Source: an uncultured Paracoccaceae bacterium
GTDB lineage: Bacteria; Pseudomonadota; Alphaproteobacteria; Rhodobacterales; Rhodobacteraceae
DNA: 64,000 bases
Assembly (NCBI GenBank): GCA_951812305.1
Contig: CATOSB010000008.1
Location: 372,001-436,000 of the forward strand
Reading direction: 5' to 3'
Each line of letters begins with the position of its first letter. Position 1 is the first letter of the stretch. Shown here piece by piece: positions 43,627 through 51,845 of this stretch. The translations under genes and the position numbers were made by a program. Below the pieces are notes generated by a model that was given only the letters and a program-made list of their open reading frames with translations, was not told the DNA's origin and did not search any database.

Positions 43627-43704
43627 TCGCCCATATTCCCCCTTTGCATTTCTGGCAAGCGGCGCAATAAAGTTTGCTGCGGCATTTGGGATGGAGGATG
43701 CGCT

Positions 43705-45330
43705 ATGGGTTGGCTGGCTGATGAAACCGGGCTGGATAAACGGCGCGCGAATTACGTGCCGTTAACGCCGCTAAGCCACCTCAATCGCGCGGCGAGGGTG
43801 TTCCCGAATACGCAAGCCGTTGTCTATGGCACCCATCGCAAGACTTACGCCGAATACCACGCGCGGTGTTCGCAACTTGCCTCCGCGCTTGGGCGCATGG
43901 GGGTGAAGCCCGGCGATGTGGTGTCCACGCTTTTGCCCAATATCCCGGCGCAGGCAGAGGCGCATTTTGGTGTCTCCGCCTGCGGTGCGGTGCTGAACAC
44001 GATCAACATCCGGCTGGATGTCGATACGGTCGCCTATATCTTTGACCACGCCGAGGCGAAGGTTGTGCTGGTGGATACGGCATTTCTCGGGCTTGCCGAG
44101 GCGGCGAAGGCAGCGATGGACGGGCAGGGGCCAGAGATCATCGAAGTCGCCGATCCACAGGCTGGATTTCCCGCGTCCGGCAACTACCCGGAATATGAGG
44201 ATTTCATCGCCGGTGGCGATGCGGGTTTCATATGGCTGATGCCCGAGGATGAATGGGAAAGCCTCGCGCTGTCATATACATCCGGCACGACAGGGCGCCC
44301 CAAGGGCGTGGTGCACCACCATCGCGGCGCGTATCTGATGACGATGGGCACGGTGGTGTCATGGCGGCTGCAACTGCATCCGATTTACCTGACCATTGTG
44401 CCGCTGTTTCACTGCAATGGCTGGAACCACACCTGGATGATGCCGGTTCTGGGCGGCACGGTGGTGTGCTGTCGCGATATCACGGCGGGTAATATCTATG
44501 ATGCGATTGCCGATGAGGGTGTCACCCATTTCGGCGGCGCGCCGATTGTGTTGAACTCCATTGTGAACGCGCAGGACGAAGAACGCCGCGCATTTGATCA
44601 TACCGTCGAGGTGTTCACAGCCGGTGCCCCGCCGGCGGCGGCGACCTTGGCGGCGATTGAAAAGCTCGGTTTCAATGTCACGCAGGTTTACGGGCTGACG
44701 GAGACTTATGGTCACGTCACCGAATGTGTCTGGGACAGCGCCTGGGACGGGCTGGAGGACGCGGAAAAGGCGGCGATCAAGGCGCAACAGGGCGTGGCGT
44801 TTCCGATGATGGAAGACATCACCGTGATGGATGACGCGATGGCGCAGGTTGCAATGGATGGCGCGACGCAGGGCGAGATCATGATCCGGGGAAACTCGGT
44901 CATGAAAGGGTACCTGAAGAACCCTGAAGCCACTGAAAAGGATTTTTCGGGCGGGTATTTCCATTCCGGCGATATCGCCGTGCAGCATCCCAACGGTTAC
45001 ATGCAGATCGCCGATCGGGCCAAGGACATCATCATATCAGGCGGCGAGAACGTGTCTTCTGTCGAAGTCGAAGGCGCGTTGATGCATCATCCGGCGGTGT
45101 CGCTTTGCGCCGTTGTGGCGAAGGCAGACGAGAAATGGGGTGAGGTTCCTTGCGCATTTGTCGAGTTGAAGGAGGGGGCGTCGGTGGCGGAAGTGGAATT
45201 GATTGCCTTCGCACGGGAACGCCTTGCAGGGTTCAAGACGCCGAAACAAGTGGTGTTTCAGGAATTGCCGAAAACCTCGACGGGGAAGATTCAGAAGTTC
45301 GAGCTGCGGAAAGTGGCGGAGCGGTTATGA
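43705..45330 (+). CDS. Acyl-CoA ligase (AMP-binding), medium/long chain type
   Basis: 541 residues. The ATP-binding motif SYTSGTTGRPKGVVHHHRGAY lies near residue 190, YGLTETYGHVTECV near 330, the GYFHSGDIAV and DRAKDIIISGGENVSSVEVE motifs in the lid, and the catalytic Lys in PKTSTGKIQKFELRK at the C-terminus. It resembles the acyl-CoA synthetases related to methylmercaptopropionate- and medium-chain acyl-CoA ligases of roseobacters (DmdB-like), but the substrate is uncertain. The ATG at 43705 follows GGAGG; the frame to 43495 lies in the divergent transporter. Confidence 0.88.
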   Translation: MGWLADETGLDKRRANYVPLTPLSHLNRAARVFPNTQAVVYGTHRKTYAEYHARCSQLASALGRMGVKPGDVVSTLLPNIPAQAEAHFGVSACGAVLNTINIRLDVDTVAYIFDHAEAKVVLVDTAFLGLAEAAKAAMDGQGPEIIEVADPQAGFPASGNYPEYEDFIAGGDAGFIWLMPEDEWESLALSYTSGTTGRPKGVVHHHRGAYLMTMGTVVSWRLQLHPIYLTIVPLFHCNGWNHTWMMPVLGGTVVCCRDITAGNIYDAIADEGVTHFGGAPIVLNSIVNAQDEERRAFDHTVEVFTAGAPPAAATLAAIEKLGFNVTQVYGLTETYGHVTECVWDSAWDGLEDAEKAAIKAQQGVAFPMMEDITVMDDAMAQVAMDGATQGEIMIRGNSVMKGYLKNPEATEKDFSGGYFHSGDIAVQHPNGYMQIADRAKDIIISGGENVSSVEVEGALMHHPAVSLCAVVAKADEKWGEVPCAFVELKEGASVAEVELIAFARERLAGFKTPKQVVFQELPKTSTGKIQKFELRKVAERL

Positions 45331-45618
45331 ATTTCGCCCGAGACAGCAAGGTTGGCGGCTTGGTGTTGGCCTGAAGCGGGATTTTTATGAATACGGTGAA
45401 TAGACGCGCATCGTTGGGCCGTGGCGCGGCGAACAAACGTAGGGCGTTGTCACTTAATCTCGCCAAATCCGTACTTGATCAATACGTAGCGACGCCCTCA
45501 AGAAATCGCCGGGCCAGGGGACGGCCCGTCGATGCGCGGCGGCCCGAGGGGCCTTGATTCCGCGCATGGGCGGTACCTTAAAATGCCCACTTCAGACAGA
45601 TACCGTTCCTCAAACCAG
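45331..45618. other. Gap with stacked hairpins between converging genes
   Basis: 288 bp between the acyl-CoA ligase and the phosphatase. GGGCC/GGCCC arms lie at about 45511-45527. An outer stem ATGCGCGG/CCGCGCAT (45532-45539 and 45560-45567) encloses an inner GGCCC/GGGCC hairpin. These probably end transcription from both sides. No gene is credible here. Confidence 0.45.
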
Positions 45619-46062
45619 TCAGTTCGGCAGTTGCCCAAGCAACCCACTTGCGGCGGCCTCAATCAGATCAAGCGACTCTTCGATATCACCTGTGTAATAA
45701 GGATCCGGCACGTCAGAGGCGCCAGTACCCTCTGCAAATTCCAGAAACCTGTTCACCGGCACCGCGTTCCCCTCCGGCCTTAGATTCTCAATCGCGGCAA
45801 CGTTGGCGGTATCCATGCCTATGATCAGATCGAATTGCTCGAAATCGGCGGCCACGAACTGCCGCGCGCGCTGTGATGTCAAATCAAAACCGCGATCCGC
45901 GGCGGCGCGGATCATCGGCGGATAGGGCGGATCGCCAATATGCCAGCCGCTGGTTCCCGCGCTGTCGATCACCCAATCGCGCCCCGCTGCCAAGGCGCGC
46001 GTTACACCCTCCGCCGCAGGAGAGCGGCAGATATTGCCAAGGCAAACAAACAGGATACGCAA
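45619..46062 (-). CDS. Low-molecular-weight protein-tyrosine-phosphatase
   Basis: 147 residues from a TTG at 46062, preceded by AGGAAGG; upstream in-frame starts give an N-terminus unlike the family. The product begins MRILFVCLGNICRSPAAEGV with the CX5R phosphatase loop at residues 7-14 and has the general-acid Asp in DVPDPYYTGD. It removes phosphate from tyrosine or arginine residues of cytosolic proteins. It is divergent from the sirtuin gene. Confidence 0.9.
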   Translation of the reverse strand: MRILFVCLGNICRSPAAEGVTRALAAGRDWVIDSAGTSGWHIGDPPYPPMIRAAADRGFDLTSQRARQFVAADFEQFDLIIGMDTANVAAIENLRPEGNAVPVNRFLEFAEGTGASDVPDPYYTGDIEESLDLIEAAASGLLGQLPN

Positions 46063-46136
46063 GATAATGGACCTTCCTTGGATGCGTCGCGGTTCCCACA
46101 TATGCTGCAAGCCGGACAGCAATCAATGGCCCATCG

Positions 46137-46838
46137 ATGAGCAAGAATATCGTCATCCTGACAGGCGCGGGCGTCAGCGCGGAAAGCGGGCTTGGCACGT
46201 TTCGCGATGCGGGCGGGGTCTGGACAAAATACGATCTGAACGACGTGGCCACGCCGGAAGGCTTTGCCCGCAACCCCGGGCGGGTGCACGATTTTTACAA
46301 CGCGCGGCGCGTCAATGCCCGCAAAGCGCGCGCTAACGCGGCCCATGCAGCTTTGGCACGGCTGGAGGTCGAGCATCAGGGGCAGGTTCTGATCGTCACG
46401 CAGAACGTTGACAACTTGCATGAACGGGCTGGGTCAAAGGCTGTCTGGCACATGCATGGCGAGCTGTTTCGCGCGCTGTGCGCGGCTTGCGAAGCGCGCT
46501 GGGACGCGCCGGATCAAATGCACCTTGATGATGAATGTCCAGAGTGCCGGGCCAAGGCAACAAGACCGGATGTGGTGTGGTTTGGCGAAATTCCCTATCG
46601 CATGGACGAGATTTACGAGCGTGTTTTGGATGCAGATCTGTTCGTTTCCATCGGCACATCCGGCAGCGTTTATCCGGCCGCCGGGTTCGTTGAAATCGCC
46701 AACGGGGCCGGTGCGCATACGATGGAGTTGAACCTTGAACCCTCTGAAACAGCGACGGCATTCGCGGAATCCCGGTTGGGCAAAGCGACCGAAGTGGTGC
46801 CGAATTGGGTTGACGAGGTGTTGGCCGACACGAATTGA
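46137..46838 (+). CDS. cobB: CobB, NAD-dependent protein deacylase (sirtuin)
   Basis: 233 residues. NAD-binding motifs are LTGAGVSAESGLGTFRDAGG and TQNVDNLHERAGS; the catalytic His lies in HMHGELF. A zinc ribbon is formed by CAACEARW and CPECRAK. Sirtuins remove acetyl or succinyl groups from lysines, often controlling acyl-CoA synthetases such as the ligase gene nearby. Full length for the class. Confidence 0.93.
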   Translation: MSKNIVILTGAGVSAESGLGTFRDAGGVWTKYDLNDVATPEGFARNPGRVHDFYNARRVNARKARANAAHAALARLEVEHQGQVLIVTQNVDNLHERAGSKAVWHMHGELFRALCAACEARWDAPDQMHLDDECPECRAKATRPDVVWFGEIPYRMDEIYERVLDADLFVSIGTSGSVYPAAGFVEIANGAGAHTMELNLEPSETATAFAESRLGKATEVVPNWVDEVLADTN

Positions 46839-46923
46839 TTCATCTTTGCGACGTTGGCAGCCTCGAAATCTTGGGGTAAGACTGCATCCAGGCAACTAAA
46901 TCGAGCAATCACCGTCCCAAATA

Positions 46924-47931
46924 ATGACGGCACTTGACCAATATCAAAAGCTGGAGGCCCTGGGCCTTTGGCGTGGCAATGCGGATGAGCAGCGCCGCGA
47001 AGTCGTGGTGTCGATCGGTGACGCGACGCTGATGATCTATGACAAGGCTGATCGCCCGATTGCCCATTGGTCGCTGCCAGCTGTGATCCGGCGCAACCCG
47101 GGGGCGCGACCGGCGCTGTTTTCGCCCGCCGAAGACGCCGCTGAAGAGCTGGAACTGAGCGACGACGAAATCATCGACGCCGTCGAAAAGGTGCGCAAGA
47201 CGATAGAACGTCGGCGCCCGCATCGCGGGCGTTTGCGGGCGGTTGTCATGGCGCTGGTGTTGTTTCTGGTCTTTGCGCTGGGCGACTTCTGGCTTCCTGA
47301 CGCATTGGTGAAACACGCCGCATCCGTTGTGCCGGACGTCAAGCGGCAGGATATTGGCAACCGATTGCTGACGAACATTCAGCGCGGATCAGGGCAACCG
47401 TGTGAAACCAGAGCCGGGCGGCGCGCATTGGATCGGTTGAAGGCGCGCCTGATGCCAGACGCCGACGGCAGATTGGTTGTGGTTCCGGGCGGCATCTCCT
47501 CTACCGTGCACTTGCCGGGTGAATTCATCGTCCTGAACCGCGCCCTTGTCGAGGATTTCGAGGCACCTGACGTTGTGGCCGGTTACGTGATCGTAGAAGC
47601 GGTCCGCATGAGCGCGAAAGACCCGCTGGAGCGGCTTTTGGAAGATGCGGGGCCGATTTCGGCGCTGCGATTGATGACCACCGGCGACCTGCCAGACAAG
47701 GTCCTTGCGCGGCATTCTGAAAACCTGATGACCTTGCCGCCTTTGCGCCCGTCAAACGAGGCCGTTCTGACGGTTTTTCGCAGGGCCAAAGTTGCGACGT
47801 CGCCATACGCTTATGCCGTTGATATTACCGGCGAAAAAACACTTTCTCTGATCGAGGCTGACCCCGGCGGTGGCGCAGAAATCCTGCCTGATTCCGATTG
47901 GATCAATTTGCAGGGTATCTGCGGCGAATAG
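46924..47931 (+). CDS. Single-pass membrane protein resembling a degenerate M48 peptidase
   Basis: 335 residues. A cytosolic N-terminal domain (VVVSIGDATLMIYDKADRPI, AHWSLPAVIRRNPGARPALF) with an acidic helix is followed by one membrane helix near residues 105-122 (AVVMALVLFLVFALGDFWLP) and a periplasmic region. In that region LVVVPGGISSTVHLPGEFIVLNR and APDVVAGYVIVEA occupy the place where M48-like peptidases have their substrate strand and HExxH helix, but no HExxH is present. It is probably not a peptidase. It converges on pccR. Confidence 0.65.
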   Translation: MTALDQYQKLEALGLWRGNADEQRREVVVSIGDATLMIYDKADRPIAHWSLPAVIRRNPGARPALFSPAEDAAEELELSDDEIIDAVEKVRKTIERRRPHRGRLRAVVMALVLFLVFALGDFWLPDALVKHAASVVPDVKRQDIGNRLLTNIQRGSGQPCETRAGRRALDRLKARLMPDADGRLVVVPGGISSTVHLPGEFIVLNRALVEDFEAPDVVAGYVIVEAVRMSAKDPLERLLEDAGPISALRLMTTGDLPDKVLARHSENLMTLPPLRPSNEAVLTVFRRAKVATSPYAYAVDITGEKTLSLIEADPGGGAEILPDSDWINLQGICGE

Positions 47932-47946
47932 GGGCGTGCGTGACCG

Positions 47947-49347
47947 CTATTCGATCTGGTAGGGCAGGATGTCCCGCCGCGTGTGGTCAACAAGCAACCG
48001 TCGTTCCAGCGGCGGCACCGAACGTTGATGACAATCCCGTCGCTCGCAAATCCGGCAGGAAATTCCAATGGGCGCATAGGCGGCGGGGTTCATATGGTCG
48101 AGGTCATCAATATAGACCAGCTTGTCCGCATGGGCGATTTCACACCCCAGACCAATGGCATAACGGCGCACCGGCGCGGCAAATGACCCGCCGGGCTTGG
48201 ACACATCGCGCGCCAGACAGAAATAGCGCACACCATCGGGCGTTTCCGCCAATTGGCGTAAAAATCGCCCGGGCGTTTCGAATGCCTGATGGACGTTCCA
48301 CAAGGGACAAGCCCCGCCGAAACGGGGAAATTGCAGGCGCGTGGCAGAGTGGCGTTTGGTGATTGTCCCGGCCTGATCGACGCGGACAAAAAAGAATGGC
48401 ACGCCACGCGATTGCGGGCGCTGCATGGTCGACAGGCGGTGCGCAACCTGCTCGATAGAGGCGCCAAACATATCGGCGAGCATTTCCAGATCGTGGCGCG
48501 TTTCCTGCGCCGCCGTCAGGAACCGGCGATAGGGCAGAAGCGCGGCACCGGCGAAATAGTTCGCCAGCCCGATTTTGGCGATGGCGCGGCTTTCATCAGA
48601 TTTGAAACGGGCAAGATCAAGTGTCGCCTCCAACAATTCGTTTTGCGTGGTTAGTGCAATCTGGTGCAAAAGTTGAAAGCGTCGCGTCGCGGCGCTGGCG
48701 CGCGATGACATGATCAGTTTTCCGCTTTCTGCATTATATGAACGCAGGGGCGCATCTTCCTGAATTTCCGCAGTTATCCCACGCCGCGCCAAATGCGCAA
48801 TTGCGCCGTCTTCCAGATCATCGGGGGTTGAATTTTGGGTTGAAAAACCCTCTGCCGCCCGATCAATTGCATCGAGGTAATTATCGCAATAGTGAAAGAA
48901 ATCCCGCACCTCTTCCCACGGGCTGGGTTGCACAGAACTGCCATCACGCCCTAGGGCTTCGTCCAGCGATGCGAGCCTTTCCTGACTTTGGCGATAGGCG
49001 CGGTGGAGGCTGAGGAAGGCATGGGCCAGAATTGGCGCGTTTGATGCGGTCAGTCGCACATCTGCCAATGGCGGCGGATTGACGGAGAATACCGGGTCGG
49101 CCAGCGCCTCTCGCATATCCAGCACCACCCGCTCTGAATCGCCGGACGACAGCTCTGTCACGTCGACGCCGAATTCCTGTGCGAGCGACAGGACGACCCC
49201 GGCGGATACCGGGCGGCGGTTGTTTTCCATCTGGTTCAGATATGGGAGCGACACGCCGAGCTTTTCGGCAAAGTTCTTTTGCGTCAGCCCCAGCCGGGTG
49301 CGGATTTCGCGCAGCTTTGCTCCCGCATATAGTTTCTGTTGTGCCAT
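47947..49347 (-). CDS. pccR: PccR, short-chain fatty acyl-CoA regulator (ScfR family)
   Basis: 466 residues from the ATG at 49347 (MAQQKLYAGAKLREIRTRLG); the open frame continues upstream through the TTTGCAAA region and is rejected. An N-terminal helix-turn-helix of the Xre type (LTQKNFAEKLGVSLPYLNQMENNRRPVSAG) is followed by an IrrE/DUF955-like middle and a C-terminal ScfR domain with four Cys (SCRICERRDCHQRS). In Rhodobacter sphaeroides PccR controls propionyl-CoA carboxylase genes through TTTGCAAA sites; pccB and pccA are nearby and such sites occur here, so the name is well supported. Confidence 0.9.
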   Translation of the reverse strand: MAQQKLYAGAKLREIRTRLGLTQKNFAEKLGVSLPYLNQMENNRRPVSAGVVLSLAQEFGVDVTELSSGDSERVVLDMREALADPVFSVNPPPLADVRLTASNAPILAHAFLSLHRAYRQSQERLASLDEALGRDGSSVQPSPWEEVRDFFHYCDNYLDAIDRAAEGFSTQNSTPDDLEDGAIAHLARRGITAEIQEDAPLRSYNAESGKLIMSSRASAATRRFQLLHQIALTTQNELLEATLDLARFKSDESRAIAKIGLANYFAGAALLPYRRFLTAAQETRHDLEMLADMFGASIEQVAHRLSTMQRPQSRGVPFFFVRVDQAGTITKRHSATRLQFPRFGGACPLWNVHQAFETPGRFLRQLAETPDGVRYFCLARDVSKPGGSFAAPVRRYAIGLGCEIAHADKLVYIDDLDHMNPAAYAPIGISCRICERRDCHQRSVPPLERRLLVDHTRRDILPYQIE

Positions 49348-49360
49348 TGACGCTGAATAC

Positions 49361-49394
49361 TGGTTTGCAAACCCATTGGCCAGAGTTTGCAAAT
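49361..49394. promoter_or_regulatory. Two TTTGCAAA boxes upstream of pccR
   Basis: TTTGCAAA at 49364-49371 and again at 49385-49392, 21 bp start to start, 17 bp upstream of the pccR ATG. Each octamer is itself a palindrome. They match the box bound by PccR/RamB-type regulators, so pccR probably regulates itself. The spacing is wider than the paired boxes reported for pccB. Confidence 0.6.
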
Positions 49395-49400
49395 TGTCTT

Positions 49401-50630
49401 TCAGTCCTCGTATTCCGGCAAGCCCAATTGCCGGACCCGCCATAAGACCGTCAATATGCAGGTCAGTGACACAATGGCCGTGCCGGACATCAACAACAGC
49501 AACGGTATCGCGCCGGTTTCCTTTGTAAGTATGCTGCCCGCGACACCGGACATCGCCGCGCCGACACCAATGGCGATCATCCCGCCAAAACCTGCCGCGG
49601 ACCCGGCGAGATGGGGGCGAACAGACAGCATCCCTGCGTTAGCGTTGGGGATGACCATGCCGTTGGCAATGCCCACGAATGTTATGGTGCCGAAAAACAG
49701 AAATACGCCGCCAAGTCCGGAAACGAAGATAAGCGTGGAAATCGTCATACTGATCACAAGTATTGTCGCACCTGTCACGATCATGCGGTCTATGCCGAGC
49801 CGTACCGAAAGCCGGGCAGAGGCAAAGTTGCCTAGGAAATAACCAATGCCGGGCGCAATGAAATAAAGCCCCAGCTCTGATGGCGACAGGCCGTAAACAA
49901 CCGTCCCCACGAACGGTGCCCCGCCGATGAACGAAAAGAATGCCCCACCGCCAAAGGCGCTCGTCAGGCAGTAACCCCAAAACCGCACGCTTTTGATGAG
50001 CTCTGGATACTGCGTGAACTGTTCGGCAAATGAGGCAGAGCGATGTTTGGCTGTTTCACCAAGATCAAACCAGACAATCAAAAATGTGCCAGCGCCGACC
50101 AGGGTGAGAATCCAAAAATTAGCCTGCCAGCCGAAGATCTCATCGAGGTAGCCGCCTAGGACGGGTCCGATCATCGGTACGATGGTCATGCCCATCGTGA
50201 CATATCCGATCATCGACGCCGCCTGATCGCGGGGCACCATGTCGCGCACAATCGCGCGGCTGAGGACCATACCGACGACAACACCTGCCTGGATCATTCG
50301 GAATGTCAGAAAGGTTTCGACGGTGGGTGCCAAGACGCAACCAATTGAAGCGACTGTGAAAATTGCGAAACCGGACAGAACGACAGGCCGCCTGCCAAAC
50401 CGGTCCGACAGGGGCCCAAGAATCGTCTGCAAAATCGCGTTGAACCCAAGATACACCGCCACCGAAAGCTGCATCAGCGCATAGTCGGTGTGAAAATGCA
50501 CCGCCATGTTGTTGAGCGAGGGCAAAAACACATTCATCGACAGTGCCGAGACCCCGGCCAGCAGGATCAGCGTAAAGATATGCGGTGGGGTAGTGCGGTC
50601 GAGAAATCGAACCACCGGACGGTCGGACAT
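49401..50630 (-). CDS. Bcr/CflA-type multidrug efflux MFS transporter
   Basis: 409 residues, twelve membrane helices. SVAVYLGFNAILQTILGPLSDRFGRRPVVLSG holds the MFS motif A (GPLSDRFGRRP), and MIGPVLGGYLDEIFGWQANF is the Bcr/CflA-type motif C region. It would extrude small molecules with protons. It is the gene upstream of pccR on the same strand, separated by the TTTGCAAA boxes, so pccR has its own promoter. Confidence 0.9.
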   Translation of the reverse strand: MSDRPVVRFLDRTTPPHIFTLILLAGVSALSMNVFLPSLNNMAVHFHTDYALMQLSVAVYLGFNAILQTILGPLSDRFGRRPVVLSGFAIFTVASIGCVLAPTVETFLTFRMIQAGVVVGMVLSRAIVRDMVPRDQAASMIGYVTMGMTIVPMIGPVLGGYLDEIFGWQANFWILTLVGAGTFLIVWFDLGETAKHRSASFAEQFTQYPELIKSVRFWGYCLTSAFGGGAFFSFIGGAPFVGTVVYGLSPSELGLYFIAPGIGYFLGNFASARLSVRLGIDRMIVTGATILVISMTISTLIFVSGLGGVFLFFGTITFVGIANGMVIPNANAGMLSVRPHLAGSAAGFGGMIAIGVGAAMSGVAGSILTKETGAIPLLLLMSGTAIVSLTCILTVLWRVRQLGLPEYED

Positions 50631-50697
50631 TCGGCGACGGTATTGTGGGTTCGCACCCTTGTCTACCGCAATCGCGGTAGTGTTTTTGCGCGTTGAA

Positions 50698-51725
50698 CTA
50701 GGCCGGGTTGGGCCATGTATCAGCGACCTTATAGCCGCGCGGCCACGGGTCGGTCGGGTGGCAGAACACCTCGTGATGTCCGGTGATCCAGGCGCGGCCC
50801 TTTATCGAGGGGATGATGGCGGCTTTGTCGCCGATTTTGGATTCTGCCGTGATCCGGCAGTCGAATCGGCTGTCGATAATCGAGGTGCCGATATACCGGT
50901 CGCCGGTCTTCAACTGTCCTTTGGCGTGCAAAACCGACATCCGCGCCGAACACCCCGTGCCGCACGGAGAACGGTCGATCTTGCCCGGGTCGATCACAAC
51001 CGCGCTTTTTCCTGTCGCGACGTGGGCGGAGAAATCGACCGGTAAAGTGAACTGGCAGAACGAGATATGCGACCAGTCATCGGTTGGATGTCGGAAGCCG
51101 AGCTGTTCATTCGCGGCCCTTGTGATCCCGGTGCCGAGCGCGGCGATGTCCGCGCCTTCCTCTGGAATTAGTGCAAGACCGATGGCTGTTGCGTCGGCCA
51201 ACACGTAGCTGTCGCCGCCATAGGCCAGATCAACGGTGAGCGTTGGCAGCCCCTCGACCTCCAGTTTGACGTCCAACTGGTCGGCAAAACTCGGAACATT
51301 CGTGATTTCAACAGCTTCTGCCTTGCCGTCCTTGCAATGGGCGCGAATGGAAACCAGACCCGCCGGGGCCTCGAGAGTGAATTCGGTGATCGGCTCGACC
51401 ATCGGGACGATGCCGGTTTCAAGGCAGGCGGTGGCGACGCACATTGCGTTCGAACCGGACATGGGCGGGGTATGTACCGGCTCCATAATCAGAAAACCCA
51501 TTGCGGCGCGCGGGTCTTTGGGCGGGACGAGCAGATTGCAGTGCGTGAAAACGCCGCCGCGTGGTTCGTGCAATATCAGATCGCGCAAAGTGCCGTCGGC
51601 GGCCAGCCAGTCGCGTTGCTCCCAAAGTGTTTCGCCAGGCGGTGATGCGACACCGCCGGTAATGACATTGCCAACCTCGCCCTCGGCGTGAACAGAGATT
51701 ATCTTGATGGGGAATCCGGAGTCAT
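50698..51725 (-). CDS. Proline racemase-family enzyme with a Ser-Cys active site, start region probably frameshifted
   Basis: The body (KIISVHAEGEVGNVITGGVA, EPRGGVFTHCNLLVPP) is a proline-racemase-superfamily protein. At the first catalytic position it has MSGSNAMC (Ser instead of Cys), and at the second DRSPCGTGCSARM (Cys). Ser-Cys members act as hydroxyproline or proline epimerases. The frame lacks a start codon close to KIISV; it opens only far upstream, through the pccB operator. The ATG at 51725 is in another frame, and one extra base in the GGGG at 51709-51712 would give MTPDSPIKIISV. The gene is divergent from pccB. Confidence 0.82.
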
Positions 51726-51845
51726 GTTTGCATCTTTGCAGTTCGCGAATTGATCTTTGCGAAGAGTTTGCAAATTTACTGAAATTCGCTTCCCCTTTGC
51801 GGCACTGCAGCGTAGTTTGCCGCAAATCGGCGTGGAGGCAAGGTT
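51726..51845. promoter_or_regulatory. pccB promoter region with TTTGC boxes
   Basis: TTTGCGAA at 51756-51763 and TTTGCAAA at 51767-51774 are separated by three bases, close to the paired TTTGCAAA arrangement described for PccR. More half-boxes lie at about 51735 (TTTGCAG) and near 51796 (TTTGCGG). The pair is about 75-90 bp upstream of the pccB start, in the shared gap with the divergent racemase-family gene. The likely regulator is PccR. Confidence 0.6.
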
